64,000 nt of DNA from positions 235,001 to 299,000 of the forward strand of contig JARFJB010001278.1 of assembly GCA_036346205.1 (NCBI GenBank), in the 5' to 3' direction. Of the stretch, positions 31,931-43,744 are shown in pieces. The stretch is from Vesta saturnalis (lineage: Eukaryota > Arthropoda > Insecta > Coleoptera > Lampyridae). A model generated the notes under the pieces. It did no database searches. It worked only from the letters and a program-made list of their open reading frames with translations, and was not told the origin of the DNA. Each line of letters opens with the position of its first letter. The first letter of the stretch is position 1. Both the position numbers and the translations under genes were made by a program.

Positions 31931-34900
31931 GACCGACTCAGTTGATGTTTCAAATCACTGCATACAATAATCAGAATACTTACTTCACAAATCATGGACG
32001 AAAGATTTATATCGGTCCTCATTAATAATAATTTTTAATAGCAAATAATAGATATTTATTATTAGCATAATCAGAAGATTATGGTCGAAATGTTAAAAGC
32101 CCGACGCGAAGCGAGGGCTTTATATTCTAAAACCATAATCTACAATTACGCTGTGTACACATAAATGTTTTATTTTATTTTGCACCATAAAACTGGAACA
32201 AAATATTAAAAGATTCAGTATTTTCGGCAAGTTTTTAAATGCAAATGCAGTGAAATAAAGTAGACAGTAGGCTAATTTATTGTTACTAAGATACTGTGAT
32301 ATTGCTAAATTGTTGCTAAGGTACTGTTTGTTTGTAAATAATTTGCATTCTAAAATGGAAGGTGAAAACGCAAATTTTTACAATTTCAAATCCATCCAAC
32401 TGTATTTTCAATTTTTATAAAGAATAAGTTTCATTACTATTATTTTTATTAATAAAGGTTGTATAGTAAGGTTGCTGTTTCAATAATTCTTTCAACTTAC
32501 GTGACATATCATGTCATGTGTTTGCTGTCAATCATGCTGCTTAGCAACAAAGACATTTCCGTGCTATAAAGACCACATTACGCCCGCATTTGGGGGCGTA
32601 TAAAGAACATTATGGTGGCAAAATAAAATAAACTTCTTTATACCATTTGGCAACTGTCAAAGAGGTAGTCAACTGTCCAGCGAAGGGTCGCCTGTCATCC
32701 GCGATTTTGATTCCAAAATCTATCTTCTCTCTCTAACACATGGTCCATACGTATTGTGGTACTTTGTATATCTAGTGATTTTAGTACTAGTTGATACAAC
32801 GGACCCAAGCGGCGCAAATTGGTAGTACTTGACAGAACAATAGCACATTTGACATTTACGCACAAGACAAATTGGAGTTTACTATAGCGTATATTTTATG
32901 CGTAACGATGCTGCCATCTGTACTTCATTTCCCGAAATTCACAAAGCATTCTCGGAATTGGCAAAAATATTTGATAATGCAAATACTAGCTGGATATACA
33001 CAATGTGTAAGTGACGTTGTTTTTTATTCCGGATGTACGTACAAGTTTCATCTTTTTTTTTAACCATCTACGCAGTGATTAATACCGCAGTCTATTGGTA
33101 TACCCCAGAAACTGGATTTAAATAGCTTTATTTGCTTAAGAAATAAATTCCGTCGTTTATTCGTTTTTATGGTTTGGTAAATAACCAGGAATGTTTTATT
33201 TCGTTTTGTTAATTATCATCGACATTTATAGTTTTGATTATTACTTAATTAAAACTATACCTTCAAAAAAAACCGGAAAGCGTTCAACAGGAATCGAACT
33301 TACTTCCTTTCGATATTAATCAATGCATGCATATAAGAAACACACCCAGCGATTCAGTAAGAGATAGATAGATACCGCAATAAACAAGATCAAGCCGTTG
33401 ACTCTAGATTTTTTAAAGCACGTGGATACGCAAACTTGCTGGCAAAAACTTGAAAGAAAAATGACCAGATAACTTTAATCGCATAATTATCACATAAATT
33501 TAAACAAAAAAAAAATTAATTACATGCTTATTTAACACCTTTTCTGATACAAGATTAGTTGAGCAATGAAGCAATGGCTAATTTCAAGTGTTTAATTGAA
33601 TAATTGTTCTGTACAATGAATTGTTTTAATTATACTTCATTGCCAGTACACTAAAAATTCTTTACTTCTTTTATATGTTTATACGCGACAAAAGTGGTAT
33701 TGCACCGATGATGCCATGCGTTTCAAAACATGAACAAAAAATCGAAATAATTTATTAATAACGGAAGTGGGGGACAAAACTAAAAAGGGTTGGATCTGTA
33801 AATTCATTCTGAATATCTTGATTAATATATGAGGTATACGTTTTTTGTTCAGGCGAAAATTAACCTTCTTTAGGTAATGTGACATCTACATGTAGAGACG
33901 GCTGCGGAGTAAGGGATTGTTATCTAAAATTTAGTGTATGATGGTGGGTTGACATGTCTTTTAATGTATATCCGTCTTTTACTTCCCAAGTTAACGTTCT
34001 AATATTAGAACTTCTTAGTAATATAGAATTCTCTTGACTCACACCTCTTTACGTTGATATATCTATGTTTAATCATAAGAGAAAATGCGTAATACTATTT
34101 TTGCCTGTTACTTCATATGTTTCAAATAAATAAAAAAATAATGAAGGTTTATTTCACATGGCAGGCGCGATTTAGAAAAAAAATTCTTTTGAGACAGTTT
34201 TTTATATGGTTGTGCTTATGAATGTCATCGGCAACTTAAATCTTTCCTGCTTTCTGCTCTTATCATTATTTATGCACATAATAATTCCGGCAATGCAATC
34301 ATTTTTAATCGATTGTTTATTGAGCAAACTGAATAACTCGTTTTGAGTCAATTGTTGCAATCGCTAAAAAAAGATAGGAGAGGTCCCTTGTGTAAATGTT
34401 CAAAATGGTTTGTATTGATCGGCTTTTTGAAATTAATTAAATTTTAAGGTGGGTGATTTGCATGTAAATGTTTATAAGGCAACAACAACGGAAAAACAAT
34501 CCACACGAAAGTAATTATGAATTGACGAGTAAACGTGGTTACTTTACTCTTAAAAAAAATTCGAGTCCGGCGACCCGAACTTTCCCACCTTAATTAACAC
34601 ATATGTAATTGTAATGTTGGCATCATCGAATTTTCTTAAATATAAACGTAAATTGAATTTAATAATTTTTCTCGGATTTGAACTGTCCTTTGAATATAAG
34701 TTTATATTCAAATCTTTTTTTAAGAAGGGGTTTACTACCTGAGTTAAACGATCTTGTGAAATATTTCATTACTGTTATTTTTTTTTCTTATTAGCAATAC
34801 TCTATAAGTGATTTTTCTGTAGTACTTCATTATGGTGTGGAGACGTTCAGACTATTTTATATATTGCGTTTTGGCTTGCTGAAAAAATACGAGGATGCGC

Positions 34901-35183
34901 TAGCATCCGAGTATTTTTTCAACGCCTCAGAGTCAAACAAAAACACTTTCATGCTGCGTGGTGTATTATATTTTTTCTGAAATCGTTTTGAAAATTATTA
35001 GAAGTTGTTAAAATTATTTAAAAACATATAGTTGAATTAATCAGAGAACCTTGACAAATGTATATCAACAATTAAAAGTGCGTTGTCTTAACGACGAGTA
35101 AATAAAAAAAAAATTAGTGAAAAAATTTTTGTGGTTTAGTGTTTCCTTTCGTTTCCTTTCTGCGAATTTTCAAAAAAATAACA
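31931..35183. other. Non-coding DNA with palindromes
   Basis: No gene recognised. A 66 bp imperfect palindrome lies at 32076-32141 (AGATTATGGT...ACCATAATCT outside; AAAGCCC...GGGCTTT around CGCGAAGCG inside). A 42 bp palindrome at 34880-34921 (TGAAAAAATAC...GTATTTTTTCA around GGATGCGCTAGCATCC) lies about 260 bp before the Crypton start and may belong to it. Confidence 0.5.
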
Positions 35184-35828
35184 ATGTCCCTAAGTGATCT
35201 TGATTGTGAAATGGATATTGAAAAGAATATAGCAGAATCTGCAACGGCTGCTGTGGCGGAGTTACTTCCAAACAAAGAGGTATGATAAAGAATATGAAAC
35301 GTTTAAAAAGTGATGCAGCATAAAAAAATTAAACAAGTTACTTTAGATGTTCTTCTGGTACACATTGCGGAAGGCAGTCAAAGATACAAATCATCGACTC
35401 TTTGGAGTACTTACTCAATGCTAAAAGTGATGCTTTTGGTAAAAGAAAACTTAAACATAGGTAATTTTCCAAAATTGAAAGCGTATCTTAAAAGAAAATC
35501 GACAGGATACCAAGCAAAAAAGTCTAGTGTTTACAAGAAGCGAAGTAGACGATTTTCTTCGAAAAGCTCCTGATGATGAATTTTTAATGATGAAAGTAAG
35601 CGATCATAATTAAAATTGTTTCAATTGATGTCATATTCGTTTCAGGTTGCATTAATTATTGGTTTAGCGGGCGCATGTGGCTGTGGCGAGTTAACAAAAA
35701 TGACACTTGATGACAGGGGTATTGTTTTAATTGTAAAAATTCCCGATTCAAAAACTAATAAAGCAAGGCACTTTATGATCGTTGATGGAAAGAGAAAGCA
35801 GCAATTGAACGTCGGCTTGTACCGAAAC
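35184..35828 (+). pseudogene. Crypton tyrosine recombinase pseudogene, 5' part
   Basis: Front half of a Crypton-type tyrosine recombinase. It begins MSLSDLDCEMDIEKNIAESA at 35184 and runs to LLPNKE. After a frameshift it continues YDKEYETFKK, a stop where a Trp is expected, then SSTLWSTYSMLKVMLLVKEN and FPKLKAYLKRKSTGYQAKKS. This is the core-binding domain. The exon ends FLMMK|GTAAGC, and a 51 bp intron to TTTCAG (about 35595-35645) leads into VALIIGLAGACGCGELTKMT, the start of the catalytic domain. In relatives I recall the motif as GACRREEL with the first catalytic Arg; here that position is not Arg. The frame then runs into the inserted element at 35831. Confidence 0.8.
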
Positions 35829-35830
35829 TA

Positions 35831-38304
35831 TACAGGGTGTGGCGCGAAGAGTTTTGATTAAAAGTAATGGCGGATACAGTTATGTTACAAATCTGAAATT
35901 ACGAAGCTGTAGGTTTTGGATGACGCTGAGTTCAAATATAATATTGTCTCGAATGTAGCACTTCCGGTTATACCGGAAGTAGACGTCAACTTTGTTATTT
36001 TAAATGGAACCTAATATTTTTTATTTTATTTTCGAATTCTACATGAAATTCTAGATAAAATTTGTGCACAATGTCCTATACCAAAAATGAAGTATTTTCG
36101 AGATATTTCAATTTTTTTAAAAACTTTGAAAAACTCCTAGTCCACATTGAATAACGATATCTCCATTAATAACGAAGCTAGTGACGTGAAATTGTAACCA
36201 ATAAACAAGTGCTTGCCCGTTCTCTCCATATATCCATCTCATTGATATTTCATACAGGGTGTTTTAAACCTAGCCGCCAACATGCACAATTTAAATCATT
36301 TATAAGTTGCTTATTATAAATAGAACACCCTGTATTTTATTACATTTTCCGCTGTATTTTTTAAAGCCAATTCGTTTGGTATCAGTATTCCCTATACCTA
36401 AATCCAACCACTTTTGAGATATTTCATTATCTTAGTTAAAACATAACAACACTTAATTATTTCAACATTAGTAAAGGGTAGGCCATGATTTCCATTATTT
36501 AAGGTGATATTTTGTTATTTTTCATAAGTTATTAATTCTGAAAAGTAACCAATATCCTGAAAGGATTATTAATTGTGGATATCTTTAAAAACGTTGACTA
36601 GGTATTTTGTATTAATTTAATTGGATAACTTACAAACAAAAATAACTAAATGTAATATTAAACAAATAAAGTTTTATAATAAGTGTTCAAAATTAGCACC
36701 ATCTGCTTCTAAACATTTATGAATCCTTAATTTCATTAAGTTATGTGTTGTAATTCTGGAAATATGGTCGGGTTTTAGAGAATTAAAAGTAAGTAAGACT
36801 CTCTGCATCATATCTTCCTTTGCCCTAACAGGTTTGGAAAATGCCTGATTTTTAATGTAACCCCAAATACCAAAATCTAGAGGAGCCAAATCAGGAGAGC
36901 GAGCTGGCCAACGAAACGGACCCTGATTGGCAATCCACCTATCATCAAACATGTCGTAAAGATGCTGAGCAACAGGCCCAAAGTTATGACTATCTTGGAA
37001 ATAACGTTCACTACTAACATGTGGATTTTCATTAGACCAAAAATGGGAATTATGTCGATTAAATAATCCATTTTTGCTAAACTTTGCTTCATCACACCAT
37101 ATAACTTTTTTTATGAAGTTTTCATCCTCTTGGGTCTTGGGTCATTAAAAACCATTCACAGAATTGTACCCTTCGAGGAAGATCACATAATTGTAAGTGC
37201 TACACCAAATGATATGAAAACGGTTTCCATTTGTGTCTTTTTAAAATGCGATGAATTGTTCTCGTCCACAAAGTAAGATCTCCCTCACAATCTCTAATGG
37301 AGGCATTTGGAGAGGCCGTAAAATAACCCAAAACATTAATTTCGTTTATGTCACAGTCCACTAGTGGTTTATTTTTATTAATTTTTGTCTTAAATTGACC
37401 AAACTGACGACAGTTTTTAAGCAATCTTCTTACAATATCACCAGTTGCATTTGGTCGATTTGGATATCTTTCTGCAAAAACACGGCAAGTCCGTTCAACA
37501 ATTCTATTACACTCGCCGTAAATAACAAGATTTAAAAAGTCATCGTTAGTAAATCCTACATTTGCCATTATTTACTATGAAATACAAACTGGTAAAGAAA
37601 ACTGTCAAAACACCATAAACAATTAACGTTCTAACTATCAAATCTTTGACAGCCATGGCCTAACCTTTACTAATATTGAAATAATTAAGTGTTGTTATGT
37701 TTTAACTAAGATAATGAAATATCTCAAAAGTGGTTGGATTTAGGTATAGGGAATACTGATACCAAACGAATTGGCTTAAAAAAATACAGCGGAAAATGTA
37801 ATAAAATACAGGGTGTTCTATTGAAAGTAAGCAATTTATAAATGATTTAAATTGTGCATGTTGGCGGCTAAGTTTAAAACACCCTGTATGAAATATCAAT
37901 GAGATGGATATATGGAGTTAACGGCGTTTGTTGTTTATTGGTTACAATTTCACGTCACTAGCTTCTTAATGGAGATATCGTTATTCAATGTGGACTAGGA
38001 TTTTTTCAATATTTAAAAAAAAATCTAAATATCTCGAAAATACTTCATTTTTGGTATAGGACATTGTGCACAAATTTTATCTAGAATTTCATGTAGAATT
38101 CGAAAATAAAATAAAAAATGTTAGGTTCCATTTATAATAACAAAGTTGACGTCTACTTCCGGTATAACCGGAAGTGCCACATTCAGGATAATATGATATT
38201 TGAACTCAGCGTCATCCAAAACCTGCAGCTTCGTAATTTCAGATTTTTAACATAACTGTATCCGCCATTACTTTTAATCAAAACTCTTCGCGCCACACCC
38301 TGTA
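35831..38304. mobile_element. Long-inverted-repeat mariner-superfamily element, copy 3 (complete ends)
   Basis: A 2,474 bp element inserted in the Crypton gene. It is flanked by TA on both sides (35829-35830 and 38305-38306) and starts TACAGGGTGTGGCGCGAAGA with the exact inverse at the right end. The arms are about 640 bp (35831 to about 36480 and about 37660 to 38304) and look roughly 95% alike. Each arm has an internal TACAGGGTGTTTTAAA and a GAACACCCTGTATTTTA, plus a small palindrome CTTCCGGTTATACCGGAAG. One transposase gene lies on the minus strand between the arms. Removing the element restores the reading alignment of the Crypton protein. Confidence 0.9.
36674..37568 (-). pseudogene. Mariner-superfamily transposase with long-arm element, internally deleted
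   Basis: Reads from ATG at 37568. The N-terminal domain starts MANVGFTNDDFLNLVIYGEC and continues FAERYPNRPNATGDIVRRLL, then RTIHRILKRHKWKPF. A stop follows, then DLPRRVQFCEWFL. The first catalytic Asp lies in WCDEAKFSKNGLFNRHNSHF (about 37090), followed by WSNENPH. The next part should hold about 60 more residues but jumps directly to FQDSHNFGPVAQHL and DDRWIANQGPFRWPARSPDL, then APLDFGIWGYIKNQAF and a C-terminus ending EHLL. The third acidic residue is Asp. Allowing for the missing residues, the Asp-Asp spacing is near 41, as in the DD41D group; this is an estimate. Confidence 0.85.
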
Positions 38305-38306
38305 TA

Positions 38307-38787
38307 GCACTACGCCCTCCGCATACACCACATGGACGTTTATTTGTGAATTATAAAAGCGGAAAGTGCAGCGTTCAAACTGTGGGGATTCATAGCATTG
38401 GGAAAATACCTATCAAAATATCGGTTTTTCTTGGTTTGCATAGTTGCACGGGGTATACGTTTACGACGTACGTCGGCAACTTTATTAGTGGACGCTGGTG
38501 GCGATATAATAGATCTGAAAAGGCATGGTGGATGGAGTTCTACCAATAAAGCAGAAGGTTATGTAACCGAATCGTTAGAAAATGAACGTGTAAGCTCTAG
38601 TAGGATTCAAGAAGGAATCTCAGTCCCTAATAATCTTAATGTTAATGAGTTGTTCATTTCGGAAGAGTCCAGAACAAAAAATTCCGAGCAAAATATTGCT
38701 GTCGTTTTTTCATTAAAAAATTCTGCTTTACCTGGGATAATTATCTCAAATGCTGAAAATTCAACAATTACAGTTAATATCAAGTAA
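38307..38787 (+). pseudogene. Crypton tyrosine recombinase pseudogene, 3' part
   Basis: Continuation of the gene interrupted at 35828. ALRPPHTPHGRLFVNYKSGK, CSVQTVGIHSIGKIPIKISV and FLGLHSCTGYTF lie in one frame. After a frameshift, RRTSATLLVDAGGDIIDLKR, HGGWSSTNKAEGYVTESLEN and a tail of about 60 residues run to TAA at 38785-38787. In the tyrosine-recombinase box HxxR...H/W...Y, the first His reads Tyr (TGY for TGH), the following Arg is kept, and HGGW and the nucleophile Tyr in AEGY are kept. The tail is Ser/Asn-rich and not conserved. Together with the 5' part, most of the protein length is represented. Confidence 0.85.
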
Positions 38788-39019
38788 TATTTCTTATACT
38801 TAAGCACTTCGTTGTTAAAAAACGAAGTTTTTGACAAAATTGTCTATTATTATATTATTCTATAAAAATATCAACCCACCTAATTTGGAAAATAAAAATT
38901 ACTAGGCATGAAAGTTTTACTTTCATGTCTAGGCATTAAAATCAAACTTTCGTGACTCAAATTACTCCGCGTTTAGCAACTTTCATGCCGATTTCAGAAA
39001 AAAACTTAAATTACATGTA
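38788..39019. other. Crypton 3' flank with short hairpins
   Basis: Hairpins CACTTCGTT...AACGAAG at about 38806 and CATGAAAGT-TTT-ACTTTCATG at about 38908, with a further CTTTCATGCC nearby. Nothing else was seen. Confidence 0.45.
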
Positions 39020-40765
39020 AGTGTATGTGCATAGGATTAATAGCGATCCAAATAGAGGTCATTTCGACACAAATAATGAAGGCTTTTATCCTTGATTTAG
39101 ACAATAGAATTTGTCACATATTTTCAGAAAAAAAATATTAAACTTAATTACAAGAACTCGTATGTGCATAGGGTTAGTATAAATTCAAAATGAGGTCATT
39201 TGGGCATAAATAATGAAAGTTTTTATTTTTGATATTTATTCCGCATACAATGAAGAGTGAATTAAGACAATAACATGTTACAATTTTTTCGGAAAAAAAT
39301 TAACCCTAATTACAAATATTCGTGTGTGCATAAGGTTAGTATGAATTCAAAATAACGTAATTTTCACACAAATAATGAAGGTTTTTATTTTTGATAGCTA
39401 ATCCGAATACAATACAGAGTGAATTAATAAAATACAATTACTTCACATATTATTATTTTTTCAGAAAATTTTTTTTAATTTAATTATATGTACACGTGTG
39501 TGCATAGGGTTAGTATGAATCAAACATGAGATATTTCGAGAAAAGTAATGATGGTTTTTTGTTTTTTACATTTATTCCGCATACAATATAGAGTGAATTA
39601 ATAAAATAAAATTATCGCACATTTTTTCTTAAATTAAACTTAATTAGATGTTACACGTGTGTTCATAGTATTAGTTTGCATCCAAAATGATATCATTTCG
39701 ACACAAATAATGAAGGATTTTATTTTTGATAGTTATTTCGAATACAATATAGAGTGAACTAATGAAATAAAATTTCCTCGCATATTTTTTTGGGAAAGAA
39801 TTTAATTTGATTATATGTACACGTGTGTATAGGGTTAGTATGAATCAAAAATGAGATCATTTAGACAAAAATAATGAAGGACTTTGTTTTTCTATTTTTT
39901 TCACATTCAATATAGAGTGAATTAATAAAATAAAATTTTTACATTTTTTCTCACATATTTTGTATTTTTTCGAAAAAAAAACAATTATACTTATTTTTAC
40001 ATGTACTCGTATGTGCACAGGGTTAGTCGGAATCCAAAAGGTCATTTAGACGCAAATAATAAAGGTTTTCACCTTTGATAGGTAATCGCTATACAATAAA
40101 GAGTGAATGAAGACAACATTTTATCAATTTTTTCGGAAAAAATATTCGTAATGTGCATAGGGTTAGTATGAATCCAAAATGAGGTAATTTCAATTATTCA
40201 TGAAGGTTTTCATTTTTGTTAAATTCTTATATAATAAAGAGTAAATTAAGTTAAGAAAATGTTGGCAGACTTTTTTTCTGTAAAAAATTAAACATTTGTA
40301 TGTACGCGTATGTGCTTAGGATTAAGATGAATCCAAATTGAGGTCATTTCAAATCAAATAATGAAGGTTTTCAGCTTTGACATTTAATCCCTATACAATA
40401 AAGAGTAAGTTAGGGTAATACAATTTTGGTACATACTTTCTATTTTCCAGTATTCGTAATGTGCATAGGGTTAGTATGAATCCAAAATGAGATCATTTTA
40501 ACAAAAATAATGAAGGTTTTGATCTTTGATATTTAATCCCTATACTATACAATAAAGAGTGAATTAGCACTAAAAAATTTTGGGTACATATTCGGCAAAA
40601 GATAAAAGGTATATATGCGTATGTGCATTTTGGATTCTAACCCTATGCATACACGCGCACGTATAGTTAAGTTTAAATTTTTTCTGAAAAAGTAGATATG
40701 TGCCAAAATTTTATTGTCTTAATTCAGTCTTTATTGCGTAGGTGTTAATTATCGAATATAAAATC
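39020..40765. repeat. Satellite-like tandem array of about 137-189 bp units
   Basis: Ten direct units marked by TGTGCATAGGGTTAGTATGA at about 39026, 39163, 39325, 39499, 39657, 39823, 40012, 40152, 40311 and 40460. Each is followed by AAAATGAGGTCATTT, CAAATAATGAAGGTTTT and an ATACAATAWAGAGTGAATTA block. The units are well diverged. The last unit (about 40625-40760) is inverted: GGATTCTAACCCTATGCATA reads back toward the array. Confidence 0.9.
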
Positions 40766-41287
40766 GTTTGAAGCGCGTGTTCGGGTAATTTGCCTATTTA
40801 TTGATGAAAATTCTTTTGCTAACTTCACACAGGTGTTGTATGTTTCTTTACCGAAAGTTGCGTTACGCTCATTTGTAAATGTTATTTTTATTACTCCGTA
40901 AATTTTTCTACCAAATTGTGCTGGAGTCTAGATATTTCGATCTTAAACACTGATATAAAATTTCATTGCAATCACTATTCAACTTTATGAGTAATTGCGG
41001 CCAAAAAAGAAATTAAACCTAACCTTTTGCTCTTTACCCGTCCAACAAAAATCATTGAGATCGAGATATGCTAAATTTTAATACAATCGCTTTTCAATTT
41101 TTAGGGTTATTGCGCCTGAAATAAAATCACATTTACCCCTCTCACGTCTTACTCCTTACTATTTATTCACAAACCTTAGAAGTCTCCCGCGGCCAAGAAA
41201 CGGTCAGCATGAACGACAAAAAAAATTTTCATACATTCTATAATTGGAAATTATTATTAATTTTATTAAATACATAAATAAAAAGTT
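40766..41287. other. Non-coding DNA
   Basis: Nothing recognised apart from the start of the duplicated AT-rich block (from about 41233) that carries the tRNA-like genes. Confidence 0.5.
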
Positions 41288-41361
41288 TACCTCGAGTAGG
41301 ATTTGAACCTACGACCTGTACTTTGCTAGAGTACCGCGCTAACCAACTGCGCTATCGAGAT
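41288..41361 (-). tRNA. tRNA-like gene, anticodon AGC, copy 1
   Basis: Folds as a standard cloverleaf on the minus strand. Acceptor ATCTCGA pairs with TCGAGGT (one T-G pair). The D arm is GCGC...GCGC. The anticodon stem is GTACT/AGTAC with loop CTAGCAA, and the T arm is GTAGG/CCTAC. Box A TAGCGCAGTTGG and box B GGTTCAAATCC are good, and a T5 terminator follows within a few bases. The anticodon AGC would read alanine GCU, but the acceptor lacks the G3-U70 pair that defines tRNA-Ala and starts with A. It may be a remoulded or non-canonical tRNA. Confidence 0.6.
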
Positions 41362-41520
41362 TCAAGCTCCAATCGACGTAAATTTTGTCTATATGTATAT
41401 AGAACTGATGTAAATTCTAAATATAATAATGAGATTACAATCAAATTACTTATATTAATGGAACGTGAGCCTGCAATATCGCAAGGATTCACACATACCA
41501 CAGCAACTTGACTAATATTA

Positions 41521-41797
41521 AATTATTATAAGTTTTTGTTATAAACGAATAATTTCAAAGGTAAATATGTAATTAAAAATTATTATTAATTTTATTAAAT
41601 ACATAAATAAAAAGTTTACCTCGAGTAGGATTTGAACCTACGACCTGTACTTTGCTAGAGTACCGCGCTCACCAACTGCGCTATCGAGATTCAACCCCCA
41701 ATCGACGTAAATTTTGTCTATATGTATATAGGACTGATGTAAATTCTAAATATAATTTTTGAACTTATTCGTTTATAACAAAAACTTATAATAATTC
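41521..41797. repeat. Inverted repeat around tRNA-like copy 2
   Basis: TTATAAGTTTTTGTTATAAA at about 41527 is inverted at about 41772, so tRNA-like copy 2 sits between two arms of about 38 bp, as in a small MITE-like unit. Copy 1 lacks the left arm. Confidence 0.6.
41617..41690 (-). tRNA. tRNA-like gene, anticodon AGC, copy 2
   Basis: Copy of the gene at 41288-41361, 329 bp away. It differs in the D loop (GGTGAGCGC for GGTTAGCGC). It has the same anticodon loop, boxes and T5 terminator. The flanks are duplicated too, for example ATTTTGTCTATATGTATATA upstream and AAATACATAAATAAAAAGTT downstream. Confidence 0.6.
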
Positions 41798-41854
41798 TAT
41801 AATTGGGTTTACAGTAGTCCTGAATATGTATATCTGTCTTTCGTCAACATGTGT

Positions 41855-42165
41855 ACCGAGATGTTAGATGTGTGGTAACACAGTCTGATTCAGGAGGTAT
41901 TGGGTTCGATCGCTGTTACCGTTCTACCTCGTATGAGATTTTCCTCATACACATATAGCAACATGATCACTGCGTATATGCATATTGTGTGCGGCTATTT
42001 AGGCGAATGCTGGGATAGTATCCCTCTGAGAAATCTAACTCCATTCTTACCGATTCTATCCTAACCGCACTAATCCTACATTGCATATGTACCTAATGTA
42101 TAGTGGGAATCTATTGCCGTAGCTGAAGGAGAAGGCTTTCCTTTCGTTTCTTTTCCAACATTTGT
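41855..42165 (+). mobile_element. tRNA-derived SINE, copy 2
   Basis: Second, more decayed copy of the SINE at 15821-16215. The B box region GGGTTCGATCGCTGTTACCG is mutated. The body blocks TTTTCCTCATACACATATAG, CACTGCGTATATGCA and TTAGGCGAATGC, and the closing CCTTTCGTTTCTTTTCC tail, match in order. Confidence 0.75.
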
Positions 42166-42469
42166 GAATAATTATCTGTTTTACTTTACATCCATATCCA
42201 ATGGAAGTGTTTGATCCTGTTAGGGGGTCGGCTTTGAATCAAGCGTACATAACCCGTTATTCACAGTCTTAAAAAATATGAACTATAGCATTTATGTAAG
42301 ATTTATTTTATTCTGTTTATTTGGAACACAATAGATTTTGTCTTTCAATCATTGATGTATTAATTTAATCTTCCTATATACAGAATACATGGAATAGAAT
42401 TAAAAACTCAAGTTGTTTCAAAAAATATTTTCGTATAACCTATTAAAATTAATCTAAAATTTTAGCAAT

Positions 42470-43490
42470 TTTTTTTGTTCAATTAGGGGTGATAGAGAAA
42501 GTATTTCAAATAAATAGTGTAAAATAAGTCTAACATTAAGATTACGTTATTATCCGACCGTAATTCGGTCCCATACATTTGATGTATTCGTTGTATTATG
42601 AATGAGTTTACGTGGGTTTGATAAAAGAAATCGATCGTGTGTTAATTGATTAGCCTAAAATTAATCTAAAATTAAGATAACGATTTAACCGATTAAAATT
42701 CGATATGATGGGGGTGGAATTAACCATTGACATTGATAGAAAAAATATTTCAAATAATTAGTCTAAAATAAATCCGGCTTCAATTCGATCAAATATATTT
42801 CATATATTCAATGTTTGCTGGGAATGGAATTGGCTTATGTTTATATATTCGATGTGGTGCGGGTGGTAGTAACCATTGGCGTTGATAGAAAAAATATATA
42901 GTTTTCAAATAATTCGTATAGAATAAGTCTAGCATTAACACTACGTTTTTATCCGGATTTAATTCCCATATATTTGTTTAATTCGTCGCATGATGGGGTG
43001 GAATTGACTCATTGGGGGTTGATAGAAGAAATCGATCGTGTGTTAAGTGATTCACCTAAAATTAGTCTAAAGTTACGACAGATTTATCCTTTTTAAATTT
43101 GATCCCATATATTCGATATGATGGAGGTGGAATTAACCATTGACGTTGATTGGAAAAATATATTGTATTTCAATTAATTAGTCTAAAATAAATCTAAAAT
43201 TAAGACTACGTTTTTGATTCGGCCCCATTTATTTGACATTTTCAATGTATGATGGAGGGTTGATGGAAGAAATCGATCGTGTGTTCAACGTTTAGCCTAA
43301 GATTAGTCTAAAACTACGACAGTAAATTTTAAATGTTTAAATTTGATTCCATATATTTGATATGATGGGAATTAACCATCGACCTTGATAGAAAAAATGT
43401 ATTGTATTTCAAATAAATAGTCTAAAATAAGTGTAACACGTGCAACAAGTGTAACATTAAGACTACGTTATTATCCATCCGAGTGGATAG
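42470..43490. repeat. Compound tandem repeat array
   Basis: Two motifs alternate: GATAGAAAAAATATTTCAAAT (about 42492, 42745, 42885, 43152, 43390, with variation) and GAAATCGATCGTGTGTT (about 42627, 43027, 43269). Between them lie TAGTCTAAAATAARTCTAA and ATATGATGGKGGTGGAATTA. Spacing varies from about 140 to 400 bp. Non-coding. Confidence 0.75.
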
Positions 43491-43744
43491 GTGGATAACT
43501 ACATTACCTTACCTAACATTTACCTAACATTTAACAAAAAGTATCTATTTAGGTTTAAGTAAATTTCGCGAATTGCGGAAACAGGGGCCTGTTTTGCAGA
43601 GTTCGAAAAATCTTATTGTTTGGATGGGTTAAAAAAGTTGGAACATCGTTGGATCAAGTGTATAGAGCTACAACGCGATTATGTCCAAAACTAAATATAC
43701 TAAATATAAACCAATTGCCTTGTTTTCCTGAACACAGGTATTTA

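Noticed and set aside
33260..33380. tRNA-like 3' half on the minus strand (AGTTCGATTCC B box followed by a T run)
   Set aside because: No matching acceptor or D arm could be folded; too degenerate to call.
39020..43490. Regularly spaced repeats that might suggest a CRISPR array
   Set aside because: The units are long and diverged, with no short identical repeats and unique spacers, and the setting is eukaryotic.
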